64,000 nt of DNA from Gossypium raimondii (Eukaryota; Streptophyta; Magnoliopsida; Malvales; Malvaceae): contig NC_068565.1 in NCBI RefSeq assembly GCF_025698545.1, positions 248,001 to 312,000 of the forward strand, given 5' to 3'. Below, piece after piece: positions 1-12,575 of the stretch. Position 1 is the stretch's first letter. Every line of letters begins with the position of its first letter. The notes beneath the pieces were generated by a model. That model saw only the letters and a program-made list of their open reading frames with translations. It had not been told where the DNA came from and did no database searches. Both the position numbers and the translations under genes were made by a program.

Positions 1-760
1 CAAATGTATGAAAACTATAGAAATATGAGTATTTTAACCCTATATTTAACCCAAAAATAATTAATCTAGTGAGCATATATACATTGACATATATTCCATG
101 TTTGAACATAAAAAGCCTTCCTCTTTTAACTCTAAAAAGTTGGTATATTTTCCATATTTGGTCGTAAATTGTTACCATACAAGCTCTCCTTTTTGGTTAT
201 AAAAAGATAGTTTCATTTCATTAGGCTTTTTCATGGGCACGGTGAAACAACCAGTGGTTTAAAGCAAAAAAGAAAATCCAAAAATGGGACAAACAAGTGA
301 AACTCAGAGTATAGTTTCATTTCATTAGGCTTTTTCATGGGCACGGTGAAACAACCAGTGGTTTAAAGCAAAAAAGAAAATCCAAAAATGGGACAAACAA
401 GTGAAACTCAGAGTTTAAACAATCAGAATATACAGAAGATAATAATAGAACTGTCACTGAGAAATACCGAAAGCTGCAATTTCCCATAAAATCTAATCTA
501 AAGACATTGCAGAGAGACACAACAACAAAGAGCCGACCAGTGAGACCCCATACCAGGGTGGACCCCACCACCTGTTCTTTCTTTTTTCATTATACCATAT
601 CAAGAACCAGGTGACAAAGTCCACCCCCTTTGTTCCCATCGTCAAACCAAAAACATAACCAGAAACTGAACGAACAAAAGAGTTGAAATGAAAAAAAAAA
701 AAAACCAACACTGTGTAGTTCTGTTTGTCCCCAACATCACCATGTCATGTCATGAGCTAC
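1..760. other. 3' flank of the MCT1-like gene
   Basis: No gene is seen here. The stretch is AT-rich and carries a 104-bp tandem duplication, annotated separately. The part next to the gene probably holds its 3' UTR, because transcription comes from the minus strand and ends here. No clear polyadenylation signal was chosen. Confidence 0.5.
207..414. repeat. Perfect tandem duplication, 2 x 104 bp
   Basis: The stretch 207–310 is repeated at 311–414 without a mismatch that I can see. It starts in AGTTTCATTTCATTAGGC and ends in GTGAAACTCAGAGT. The identity of the copies suggests a recent duplication or an assembly artefact. Short antisense reading frames here are products of the repeat and not genes. 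Confidence 0.9.
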
Positions 761-2712
761 TTAAGATTTGGAGTTAGTACACCAAGAGCCTATGCATCTT
801 CCTACAACAGTTTCTTCAACAGGTTGCTCTGAACCATCACGTGCTGGGTTGAAGCACAACGGCTGAAAATCTTCACATGGAAACCCCATTTTTTCGAAGT
901 GCTTCAGTAGCTCGTTAATGCCCTGTTGAATAATGTTTCATTCACCATAACAAGTGTGTGAAAATATTGAAATTATACATTGACTGTTTATATATATACC
1001 TGGAGTTTAGCACAATATATTTGACGAATCTTGTTTGACATGAAACACTCCCATTGCTTATCGTCACATGCATCATAAAACTTCCTGGCAGCTATTGGTG
1101 TGGTGAAGTTTACAAAAGCATAGCCTTTGTTTGACCTGGTGCTGCAACAATGGTGAACTAAAGTAAAGGGAAGAAATTGCAAGTAATGTATGTATAGCCT
1201 TTTTTTGATTTAGTGCTGCAACAATGGTGAACTCTTAGGGAAATTGCAGATAATGTATGCATAGCCTTTGTTTGATTTAGTGCTGCAACAATGGTGAACT
1301 CAAAGGGAAGTGATAAAATTGCAAGTAAAGTTTGTATGTGTGTATGAAGGGATGTGAAATTTGGTAAAAACATACACAAAGTCTATAGGAAGATACAAGA
1401 AATCATAAGCTGACAATGAAGGTTCTTCATTATTTGCATTGGATTTTGCCTCTCGATTTGTAACCATGCAATGCTGGTCAAGAAATTCCTTCAACATCTC
1501 TCTTCTACAAAAGAACCACAAATGGAAAATTCTCAATTTTAGTTCCTTGAAGTTTTTAAAATTATAATTCCCAAAGATGAAAAAAAAATCAGTTTAATCC
1601 TTTTAAAATTCTAAAATAAATATATAAAAATAAAATTGTACTTTTGACCCCTTAAAATTTTCATAATATACTTTTGGGCCCTCAAAAGGCAAATTATCAA
1701 TTTAGTCCCTTGAAGTTTTTAATATTACATTTTAATTTAATAGTAAAAATACACTTTGACCTCCATAGAGATGAAAATTTCAGTTTAATCCCTTAAAATT
1801 CGAAAATAACAAGCATATACAAAGATAAAATTACACTTTTGACCCATTAAAGTTTTATAATTTATTTTAGCCCCAAAAGGAAATTATCATTTTAGTCCCT
1901 TTAAGTTTTAAAATTATAAGTTAATTTAAATGGTAAAATACACTTTGGCATCCCCAAAGATAAAAAATTCAGTTTAATCCCTTTAAAATTCTAAAATAAC
2001 AAGCATATAAAAGATAAAATTGTACTTTGACCCCTATAAATTTTATAAGCTTACGGTTTCGTCCCTGTGTAGGTGTATTCAACAAAAAAAATTGCAAAAG
2101 AAAAAAGCAACGATCATACGTGTATCTGACGGGAATGTTCTTGATCATGATCGTCGTCTCACTGCCACCAGATTGGAGTGGAATCAATGGCTGTTTCTCA
2201 CCACCAGCCCAATATTGAACCTTCCTTGTACACTCAAACGAAGCTTGATCATCATCATCATCATCACCATTAAAACAAGGCTTAGCCCTCCATTCTTTCT
2301 TACGAGCTGCTCGAGCAGCACCACCGCAGCCTCTTCTACCTTTCCAATGATACTTATTTCTATTGAAACCCTTCTTAGCCTTGAACGGTTCAGTCACCAG
2401 CACAACATCCGTCTCCAGGGACGAGGAATGGGGTAGTACTGCATTTTGGTGGCGTGGTGGTGGTGGAGCTGTGAAAGCAAAGGGGTACTGAAGAGGTAGA
2501 TAATAATAGAGGAGATTATAGGGTGGGTTTATGGTTTGTAAAATGGGAAAACTAGGAGCTGGAACCAAAGTGTATCTTGTTGGAAAAAACTCTTGGGCTT
2601 CTGGGTTTAAGCTAAAGCATCCGATCTCCATTTTGTGGGGAAAATTTTGATCAGTTCTCACTGCCATTTTCGACTGTAAACTGTAGCGGGGTCGTTCCAA
2701 AGCAGTGAACAC
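761..2712 (-). CDS. MCT1-like: MEI2 C-terminal-RRM-only-like RNA-binding protein (MCT1-like)
   Basis: Spliced minus-strand gene with exons 2712–2120, 1504–1376, 1141–1000 and 922–761. They join in frame to 341 codons plus TAA, and all introns are GT–AG. The C-terminal half is an RRM_2 (MEI2 C-terminal) domain: TTIMIKNIP at residues 186–194, the helix TREMLKEFLDQHC, and GYAFVNFT at 247–254. The tail GCRIGSW-like end reads VVGRCIGSWCTN. The N-terminal half is low-complexity, with a polyaspartate run coded by an ATC repeat near 2250. Full MEI2-like and TEL proteins carry three RRMs and are about twice as long, so this fits the short MCT1/MCT2 group. The role is presumably RNA binding in development, by family. 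The first ATG lies only about 35 bp below the TATA box, so the in-frame ATG at 2667 (MAVRTDQ) could be the real start. Confidence 0.85.
1141..1320 (-). repeat. Triplicated exon 3 / intron 2 boundary
   Basis: The splice-acceptor region of exon 3 is followed, within intron 2, by two further copies of itself. The shared core GCTGCAACAATGGTGAACT starts at 1141, 1215 and 1282 (plus strand), giving periods of 74 and 67 bp. Each copy still carries exon-like sequence coding for a version of STRSNKGYAF, for example STKSKKGYTY in the third. Only the copy next to the exon joins to the conserved RRM in frame. Confidence 0.8.
1505..2060. repeat. Tandem repeat of about 190 bp filling intron 1
   Basis: Intron 1 (1505–2119) is mostly two and a half copies of a unit of about 190 bp. 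The marker CAGTTTAATCC begins at about 1590, 1781 and 1970. Units contain phrases such as TTTAGTCCCTTGAAG that are typical of plant dispersed repeats. No coding content is seen. Confidence 0.75.
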
Positions 2713-2745
2713 TGAGATACAGTGGCTAATGAGTGTCTACGTATG

Positions 2746-2753
2746 TATATATA
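2746..2753 (-). promoter_or_regulatory. TATA box of the MCT1-like gene
   Basis: On the minus strand the sequence reads CTATATATAC, about 35–40 bp upstream of the first ATG. That spacing puts the likely transcription start almost on the first ATG, which is why the later in-frame ATG at 2667 deserves thought. Confidence 0.5.
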
Positions 2754-4976
2754 GTAGTACCCCTAATTCCCTTTTCTTTTTCCTCTTTTTTTTTTTTTGT
2801 TTTTGTTCATCAATAATATAATATTATTAATTGATAATTTATAAATTTCGCTTTATATTACGAATTCTTAATTTTATATATAGTAGAGGTACTCTATATT
2901 CTAAAATTAATCATAATTTTAAAAAATTTAATGAGTTGTCAAAAATATTAGATTTCTTTCCTTATTTGACATTGAATTCTCGGGGATACCCGCACATTTA
3001 CAGCTCAGAAGGGTTCCATACATTCCTCGGGCCGACCCATCAAAAATGCTCATCAACTTAATATTCGTATGAATCCGCGTGAACCTCATTCCTTAGCTGT
3101 TATCAATAAGCTTAATTACTATGTCCCATCTAAAGTGATTGACAGCTTATCCAATCGCCACTCTACCTAAGCCTATGGTGATAGATCACTTAACCTCTTA
3201 TGTATAGATCACTTAACCTCTTATGTCTAGTCCACAACGGGGCTCTACATGTGACACCTCGGGGTCACAATTAAGAGAATAAAAACCATCAACTATACCC
3301 AAAAAAGGGATCCCATCTCTCTCCTTCTTGCCTAACTCTAATTTTATCTTCAATCGGGACACCATTCATAGTGACTCTTCGCCTTCTACCCAACGAGATG
3401 AACCATTTCAAGTCCGCCCTATTTAGATTCAAACATCAATACATATAAGAATACAATATATTTAAAATAGGTAACATAACTTCTAAACACGAACTTACTA
3501 TTTGAATTTGAAATAGTGAAAAGCTAATACTTGTAAATTTTAATAAATTGAATTCAAGCTATTCATACAATAAACACAGGTACATATTCAAATTTTGGTC
3601 AACATGCCAATAAGGCCTCAACATTAAGTATTTGAGTATCCACATTTGAATCCCACCATGCATTAATATTATGTATGGCTTTTAATTCAATTATTTAAAT
3701 TCTTAATTTATTTGTATTGATTTAATTTTAAATTGTAATTTTTCAAACAAGCATTTCTTTTGTACTATGATTATACTATATTTGTACATGTAAACTTTAA
3801 AAAAAATTGCAATTGCACTTTAAGTATGACAATAATGTTCATTGAGCTATCATATATCAAATCTCATGTATGCATGCTAAAAATAATATATCACATATCA
3901 TATTCACATATTTTCGCATATTACCTGCTATAATAGCATCATGCAACACAATCCAACTTACTTAGGCATGCATTCTCAACAAAAGCAACAAGTATGAGAA
4001 ATACTCACTATCGGAACTTATGATAGGGGTTTAGGCTAATCTTAAGCTCCAGATTAACACTCGACAATCACGCTTCCGCTTACTAACTGAAAGTTCAAAC
4101 AAGTTTTTCCTTACCTTTAGACTTGCTCGTAGTGGCTATCGATTGATCCGACACTTTGCACCCACTACAAACAGATTCCAAACTCATTAAAAACATTATT
4201 GATAGAAAGAAAAACACAAATCAAGCCTCTCCTTTCTCACTACCGAAAACTAGCTAGTTTTGCTGAAATTGAGGTTTCAGCATTATAATATCGTTTCTAA
4301 TCCTCAATTGCGATTTGGAAAATCATGAATATAATTTAATTTCAGTTCTAAACCATTAATTTTACCTAAATCCACGGTTCTCAAATTTTTAGAAATTCGA
4401 GTTTTCAAGAACATGTAAAAGAGGGAAATACTTGATTCTTAAAATTTTGGTAATGGCCTATCAATTTGAGATGAAATACCTTCTAATTAGGTTAGAATGA
4501 ACTCAAAATTTGTTAGAGAGCTAAAATGGTATCTATACTTACTTTAGTATCGATAATCTACTTGTAGAGTATTGATACTTACGTTGATTTCAAAATTGTT
4601 CAAAATGGTCCTTATTTCTAATAATTCTATTTCTATTATTTATTAAAATGATTAATTAATCATGTTTTCATCTCTAATGGTTGAATGTGGTAGTCATTGC
4701 TCTTATATGTTATTTCGTATGTATCTATATAAGAACGGTAATTGTTGTAGCATCTTGTAACTGGTCCGATAACCTGGACTAAATAAGAAATGTTAAAAAA
4801 TGGTTACTATATTTTAAATAAGTTTCAGGTTAATTAAATATAAACATTTATCATCTAAGTTAATAACTGCACTGACAGAAAAACTGATAAATTTAATATT
4901 ATTTTTGAGATTTAGTGAAACAAATTTAGAATTTGGATCATAATTTAAATACGTTTATGCAATTCTTTGCTTTTTA
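2754..4976. other. Intergenic, degenerate repeat sequence
   Basis: No gene is recognised. The stretch 2980–4180 has higher complexity and GC than its surroundings and looks like worn retrotransposon sequence, but no ORF or LTR pair was found. A 23-bp unit beginning ATAGATCACTTAACCTC occurs twice in tandem at about 3181–3227. Confidence 0.4.
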
Positions 4977-5482
4977 AGGTAAACTACACTAAAGTTACTA
5001 AGTTATTAGTAAGTGTACGTTTAATTTAAGTTACTAAATTATTCGAAAGTTTTAATTGAAGTCACTAAATTATTCGAAAATTTTTATTTAAGTCATTAGG
5101 CTATTAATTTTTTTTATTTATAAAAGTTTGACTGGCGAGCTTCAAGCGATGATTCAATGATCGGTACAATGGATCAATACCCATCGATAAGTAAAACAAC
5201 ATATATTAGATCCAAGTCAATTTGATGGTCGGTGTCAAAGATCAGAAAGTTGTTTATATTTTGATTCACATGTTTGTGATATTTAAAGTTGTTTAAAGAA
5301 AAAATTGACTTGTAAAAGAGAAAGGAAATTGGAGCTTTCCATTAGTGCAAGTGATGCAAACAAAGAAAGCCGTATAAGCTATAACAACAGTTTTAAGAGT
5401 CTAATGAATTAAATGAAGACTTTTAAATAATTCAATGGTCATTTTATAACATTTTAAATTGAGTGACTAAAATGTAAATAAT
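4977..5482. mobile_element. MITE-like element with long inverted ends, copy 1
   Basis: The left end has phrases like AAGTTACTAAGTTATTAGTAAG and TTTAAGTCATTAGGC. Their inverse complements close the element (GTCTAATGAATTAAATG, TTGAGTGACTAAAATG). The interior around 5340–5370 (TAGTGCAAGTGATGCAAAC) matches, in inverse orientation, the interior of the element at 10062–10590. No transposase is coded, so it is non-autonomous. Confidence 0.7.
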
Positions 5483-8400
5483 GACAGATATTGAGATTAA
5501 ATTTTGGGGTTAAGTTAAATTTTCAAAAGTTAGAAGTTTAATGAGAAATTAGAGAAATGGGGATCTAATTAAAATTTTTTTGTGATTAAGAAAATATTAA
5601 AATTTAAAAAATTTGAAATATTTTATTCATTTTAAAAATTAAAAGAAAAAAATTCAAACTTTTATAGAGTTTTATCAAGCTTAATTTAGCATTGCTTCTT
5701 AAGAGTATTTTGGACCGAAAACACGTTTGAGTAAAAATTAAGATATTCTACTATTGCTTTTGGCTAAAAAATGTTTTTACAAAGCATTTTTGTCCTATAA
5801 ACACATTTGAAAAATTCAAAATTATTTTGTTTATTTCAAAAGTATATTTAAAAATAATATTAATTTAACCTTTCATCTTTAAGCATAAATCTATTAATAA
5901 TTTAGTTCAAGGCGAGTGTAATTTTATTTTATTTTTATGAGCAAGAGTTGTGAACTCATCATCCATTTATTTATTAAAATATTTATTAACTGTTATGAAG
6001 ATTATTATTAAAAACTATAATAATTACTTATAAATGCAAAACAGACGGCAGGAAGAGCGTGAAAGAATGCGAGTGGTAAAAGAAAAGCGTTGTGTCAGGG
6101 AAAGATATTGGTGATGATTATTAATAAAGAGGAGCCAATGGAGGGGAAGATTTGGTAGGATAAATAAAAAGTTAATACAAAAGATTGTCTGTATCTTAAG
6201 CTTGAGAGAGACTTGGGTGATGTGAGACACTGACGGCGAATGTTCCCTCTTCATTTATTACAATTAGACATCTTTCAATTTTTTAATTTAAATAATATAA
6301 TCAAATCGGAAATTCATTTAGAATATTAAAGTAGTTTTTACTTTTTAGTTGGTTTAGAAAATTAAGTGGCAGTTCTTCATTACTTAAAAAAAAGAGTATT
6401 TCTGACTTTAAAAGTATTTTTAAAAGAAAATTATGAAGAATAAGTTATTTTTGACTCAAATTTTTAACTTTTCAAAATCTTACGAAAAGGAGAAGTTTAA
6501 AATTTCAAATTTTTCTCTCCCAAAAGTAATTTTGGTACTTAATTATATTTTCACCCTCTAATAACATGGTATTTTTATTTTTTCCTTGGTGCTTAATTAT
6601 AATTGTGTTAAAATCATTAATTAAAAATAAAAATATTTTTAAAATACTAATTACAAATATTTAATGGTTATATTTAAATATTTAAAATATAGTTTATATA
6701 TTCTAATTAAATTTTATAAATAATTAATATTTATTTATTAAAATATTTAAATTTTATATTTCATATATTAAAATATTAACAACAAGTTATAATAATTTTT
6801 TATATTCTTATTCAAATATAATAATATTAACTAATTTGAATATTATTTAAATGCATATTTGTTACTTGATAATAATATGTTTAAAATAGACATTTTATTT
6901 CTTAAAAGTACTTTTTGACAGCAATGCTAAACACTCAAATTTTAAACCAAATTTTTTAAAAGTACTTCTGAAAAATACTTTTCTACAACACTTTTCAAAA
7001 ATACTTTTTAAAAGTAATGAAAAACTGGCCCTAAAACGAGCTGCAAATGAGGCCTTATATGTATAGTTCTTCCGCTTTGGTTTGGGTCATATAAGTTTTT
7101 ATTCTATTTGTGTTGTAAATGTTAATGTATAAAGTGATGGTCGGATAACCTTTTGGTATTGTCATAATTATTTATAGTTACATAAATCTGTATTTGTATT
7201 ATATTTTGATTGTATAATATTTAAAAAAAATATTATTTTAAAGTGAGTGGTTTCTTATACAATATATTAAATCAAAATTGTCGCTATTTTTTTAAGAAAA
7301 ATTTAAATATATTATATGTCATTCTCTCGTTAAAACTTTATTTGAGATGACGATTTTTCTATGTGATTTTTAATAAATAATCTTATTTTTTAATATATTA
7401 TGAAAAATGGTAAATTTTATAAACAAATTTTTAATTGAGAATAACTGAAAATGAGTGAAACAATGTTAAGGGTCGGATCAAACTGAGACTCAATTCAAAA
7501 TAATATTAAACTCAATTTTAAGGCTGACGTGCCCAAATGGCTCATTTTGTTGATAAAAAAAACAAGTTTTTAACATTTTTATTTAACTATAAAAATATAT
7601 AAGTGTTAATATAAATTAATTTTCATACTTTATTTATTTTTAAATAATTAGAGGGGTTGGGTTAGGTTAGTTCGGGGTTAAAAAACATAAACCTAGCTTG
7701 GTTCAAAATAAGTAGGTCACTGAGCTCATGAACACCTCTAGTTGAATATTTTTACTAAAAATTTTCAATTAGAAGTGTTCCTGAGTTGAACCGGACTAAG
7801 ATTATGTGAGATATTAATACGTTTTATGCTTGTCCAAGCCCGCTTTATACTCACCCATGTTATTTTCTATTTCTAAAAATATATATTGTTTTAAATTTAA
7901 TCTTGAATATTTTTTATATTCTCCATTTATTAAAAGTTTAAATAAATGCAACTTAAAATATTTTTTAATGTTTACATTGTAATATTGTATATTATTATAG
8001 GTATAAATTACTTAATGTATAATATAATATAATATAATATATTACAAACACAGAAAATAGGTAGGGTCAGCTTGAGCCTTGAATATTTAAGATAGAGCTT
8101 GACCTATATTTTAAATAAACTTAATTTTTTCAAGTTGAACTTCAAGTTTGGACGAATAACTCGACTCTTAAATATATCTAATTTCTATACTAAACCTTGA
8201 ACTCTATATAATTTTATTGTATCTATAATATATTTAAAGCTTTTGACTGAATATATTAAATGTCAATTAAACCTCTGATTAAGTAATGTTTAGAGTTAAT
8301 CAAACACTAATATTATTATAAGTATGACTTCATCATAAGACCATTTTTAAATCTTGAACTCTATAATTCTCACTAAAATTTTATTTAATTAAAAACTATA

Positions 8401-9719
8401 TTTTCAAATAAATATAATCTTTTGTCCATATGATAATTTAATATTTAAATAAATATTTACTTAAAATTTTAATTTACGTGAAAGATTCGAGTCACAATTA
8501 GGATCACAAATTTTTAACTGCCAAGTTCAAGGCCGTAATCCTCTTCGGATTAGTAAATTATTGGACCCTAGCGGTCCAACAACATATTCCAAATCGTGGC
8601 AGAAACACAAGATGGGGCAGAAGTGATGAACTCACTTTATGCTTGTAAGCTGGGATTGATCTCAAGTTTAAAATTTTGTTTAAGTTGGTTGATATTTACA
8701 AATGTTTAATTTAAATTTATTTTAGATCCATTGTATTTTTTTAAATTTAATCTTTAATAATTTTATATATTTTTTATTTATTAAATTTTTTATATAGTAA
8801 TTTTAATATCTTTTATTACTTATATTGGACTAGAATTATATATTTAACATAAATTTATTTTTTATGTGTTATAAATTACATAATATATAAAAATAATATA
8901 AAATTTATCAACTTAACAAAAAGAGTTGAATTGGGCCGGACTCGAACCTTGAATGTTTAAGCTTATACCCAATTTATATTTTAAACCAGCCTAACCTTTT
9001 TGCACAAATCCATTTTTCAAGCCGAACATTATTGTTCAAGCTTTTTCAAATTTCGGATGAACCGTCTGGTTTGAACAAGTAACCCATGAACAAATATAGG
9101 CAGAACCAAATCCTCTAGATATTTTATAAGAGATGAAAAAGACAAGTAAAAAATAGTGATTTTTTCTTTTTTTTTTGTAAAAAATATTTTTTCCCTTAAA
9201 TCCAAGCCATTTTATTTCAAATATAAGAGGAAAAAAAAACATTTTTGTTACTTAAACTAATTGTTTTATTTTAGGTAACTTAATCCAACAAACAAAATAT
9301 TTAGTTGGTTTACTTTTATTATTTGTAATTTAATTTCTCTATTTTAAAATTTTTAAATTTAGGTTCCATTGTTAGCCCAATTAAAAATGCTTTTAAGTCT
9401 AGTGCTCTTTGTACATTTTAAATTTAATCTCTTAATTTTTCTAATTTAAAATGCAAGTTCAATTATTAATTCTGTTATAATTAATTTGTTAAATGCAGTC
9501 TATTTTAACGTCATTTTCTAGTTATATGACTATTGAAGGAGTATTTTTGTTAAATTTTAAAATGTTATACCAACAAATTTTAAAAAAAAAAGTAAAGGTG
9601 TTAAAATTTGCAAAGTACAATAACTAAATTATAAACTTAGGAAGAGTGTAAGGACTCAAAAGCATATTTTAACCATAACATAATTATCGAATATTGGAGA
9701 AAAATAATTGCGAAACACG
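5483..9719. other. Long AT-rich intergenic stretch
   Basis: No gene is supported. A less AT-rich block at 6020–6255 looks promoter-like on the minus strand (it contains CCATTGGC) but has no gene below it. At about 7016–7036 the phrase AAAAACTGGCCCTAAA resembles the end of hAT-type MITEs. Parts of 7450–9060 carry GAGCTTGA-type motifs seen in the repeat families at 26095 and 62694. Confidence 0.4.
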
Positions 9720-10045
9720 TTGAGAAGCGGTGGCACCCCCTCGCATGTGAAATAAGAGACAGATGGAGCAAGCACGTGAACAACTCAAAGGAAAGGCGAT
9801 GACTAAATTAGCTTCTACTCAGAGAGTCACATGGCTGTTGACTCGGACGACACTTAACCATATTTTTTGCATATCATTTTTTCCCCACCCACTGCTAGGA
9901 CCATCCCACTCACGAAGGCAAGGCCGAGCCAAAAGAGGTTTCACGTGCCAACTCAGTGAAAAGGTGGATTTGAGTCCGGAAATGACAATTTCTCGCCACA
10001 TCTCGTTCCCAATTCCATGCTCCTGTATGCTTGGCTCATGTTAAG
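9720..10045. other. GC-richer island with two G-boxes, no clear gene
   Basis: This block stands out from its AT-rich flanks. It holds CACGTG at about 9773 (GCACGTGAAC) and again near 9942 (TCACGTGCC), plus ACTCGGACGACAC and other mixed sequence. A 93-codon plus-strand frame (9763–10044) and a 60-codon minus frame overlap it. Neither resembles a family I know, so it is left as non-coding or unknown. Confidence 0.35.
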
Positions 10046-10061
10046 GGACGATTCAATTTGG

Positions 10062-10590
10062 GTAAATTACGTCGAAGGTGATTAAATTATTAGTAAATTT
10101 ATATTTTGATTATTTAATTTTAAAAAGTTATAAAATAGTCATTGAATTATTTAAAATTTTCTATTTAAGTTATTGGACTGTTAAAATTATTATTGCATAG
10201 CATTCTCTGTTTGCATCACTTGCACCAATTGAAAGCTCTACTTCCTCTCTTTTTCTATAGTTTATTTTTTTATGAAACAACCTTGAAAGTTATGAATCTA
10301 CAAACCAAAATCTAAACAACTTTATTCTCTGATATTTGATATTGATTGTTAGATCGACTTGGATTTAAGGTGTGCTCTTCTAATTGTCAACGGGTACTGA
10401 TCCACTAGATTGGTTGTTGAATCGTCACTTGGAGCTCGTTAGCTAGACTTAAAAAAATAAAACTTAACCGTCTAATGACTTAAATGATAACTTTTGAATA
10501 GTTTAGTGACCATTTTGTAACTCATTGAAATTGATTGAATAAAATATAAACTTACTAATAGTTTAGTGATTTTGGTGCAGTTCACTCCCC
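10062..10590. mobile_element. MITE-like element with long inverted ends, copy 2
   Basis: The left arm runs from GGTAAATTACGTCG to TTTAAGTTATTGGAC. The right arm is its diverged inverse complement, ending in AGTTTAGTGATTTTGGTGC. The arms are about 110–130 bp long. The interior (TTTGCATCACTTGCACCAAT, TAGATCGACTTGGAT) is the inverse of the interior of the element at 4977–5482, so the two copies lie in opposite orientation. Confidence 0.75.
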
Positions 10591-12307
10591 AATTTATAAC
10601 AATATTGAATAATTTAAAAAATTTTATGAAAATAATTATTAGTCTAATTATGATCTTAGTCCTTTTATCATGTTGGAATTTAGGATTTAATCCATTTAAT
10701 TATTATTGATACAATACATAGAACAACCTATAATCCCATCACAACCCTTAAATAGAGGATAAACGCTCTTCATGTGCTTGAACCAACGTCATTCGGCACA
10801 TGCAATAATGTCGATACTAATTAAGCATAGCTATTAAAATTTAGGCTTATATAAAAAAATATGTATCCAAACTTTACAACTTTTCTCAAAGTTTTTTTTT
10901 TGTCAAAGTAGGTACCTAAAATTTTATTATATTACCACTTCAAATATCAACAGTCAACTTTAGCTTAAAAAATTTTGAACCAATCAAATTATTACACATG
11001 TCATTATTTCATTAGTTAAGAGGGTTTTTAATTAGAAATAATTTAAAATATTACATGTCATATTTGATTGGTTCAAATATTTTTCAAGAAGAATTAACAG
11101 ATGATAACTAAAATGATAACGGAATAAAACTTTTGATACCATTGAAAAAAAAAGAAAACCTAAAATAAATTGTATAATTTATGTATCAACCTAATTACAA
11201 GTGTGATGATATAAGCTTTGATAGCGAGTACATTATTTTCTATACAAATAATTTAGTGATTTGCAAATTACGATTGGAATATTCAACACAAAGTTGTTAG
11301 TTAAGATCAAACAAACCATTTTTACGCAAGGATAATTTTGGACCCACAAATTACGTCTTATCTTTTTTATTTCATTTAATTTTCCTGGCCATTTCTTAAT
11401 TATTTTCAGAGTTATTAATGTGCTTAGTACTGTGTAAATTTGGATAAATATAAAATCTGGTGGGGATATAAGATATTAGAGGGAGAAAAAAGGAGGTTTG
11501 TCTTAATTTTAACCTTGACATTAGACCGGACGAGCATCCCCCTTTTTCATTTGTTTTTTAAATAAATTATTTCTTTTTACTTTTATGAAGTTTGTCTTCA
11601 AGCCTGTGGCTTTCTTTGTTGTCAAATTCCTACCTTAAAGTTTATGTTTCCATAAATAGTGCATCAGAATTTTATTTTTGAAGCAACAATTACTCAATCA
11701 TGAAAGTACACGGTCATCTTACTATGCCAAACAATAAATATATAAATAAAAATTTGAATTCCGGATTTAATAAATAAAAATAAATCATGTTTTTTAATTA
11801 TTAATTATTTATTTTTTTGTTATAGTGTTAGTCATTATTTGTCCTGATTAAAACTGAGCAGCTCGTATAGCGCATTTGAATCCACGTTCTATTGTATTGA
11901 CAACAGTACCCATGCTGATCAAGCTAAGACTCAATCGACATAAAGTATTGTCTTTCAAGTTGTTGCAATAGTAACAATGTCAACTCAAATAAGACATGAT
12001 CAGCAGCAAATTTTTAAAATATTAATATTGTATCAATTAGATAATTTCACTAGCCTATCATAAATTAGGCATTAAAATGATAATTTGAATTTAAAGTGAA
12101 GCATATTTAGAATACATGCATTAAATCGTGATCACATTTACTAATATTTATCCAATAAAATCACATTTACCAATATAGTTTGAATCAAATGTATTAAAAA
12201 TACAAACAATGCCAAGTTAATCACTGGATAAAACAATCTAATTCACAACATATTAACAGTTTAAAGATTCAATTAGAATGTTTTAAAATTGGAATCACTT
12301 CAAGGGG
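10591..12307. other. AT-rich intergenic stretch
   Basis: No gene, RNA gene or complete mobile element is recognised here. It is low-complexity AT-rich sequence with scattered repeat-like fragments. Confidence 0.5.
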
Positions 12308-12570
12308 TAAAGCAATATTTAGTCTCTAAGTTTAGTATTTTTTTCAGATTAGTCTCTAATATTTTTTGTTCACATTAGTCGTGTAACTTGGTAACTTATT
12401 CCAATTTTGATCAATATGACGACATGGCTCTCTGATATAGTGCAATGTCATCAACTAAAAGAATACAAATACTTTTTATAAAAAAGTTCAAGTGATGACA
12501 TACTATAATCTCATATTACCACGTCATAATAAGGACCAAATTTGGAAAAAGTTGTCAAGATCTGAAATTA
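12308..12570. mobile_element. MITE-like element (same type as 28255–28685)
   Basis: The left arm contains TTAGTCTCTAAGTTTAGT and TTTTTGTTCACATTAGTC. The right arm contains AAGGACCAAATTTGG and AAAAAGTTGTCAAG, as in the inverted-arm element at 28255–28685. It appears as a shorter, diverged member. No ORF. Confidence 0.55.
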
Positions 12571-12575
12571 AAGTT

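Noticed and set aside
9763..10044. 93-codon plus-strand ORF
   Set aside because: It starts at an ATG but has no recognisable domain, and a competing frame covers the same block on the other strand.
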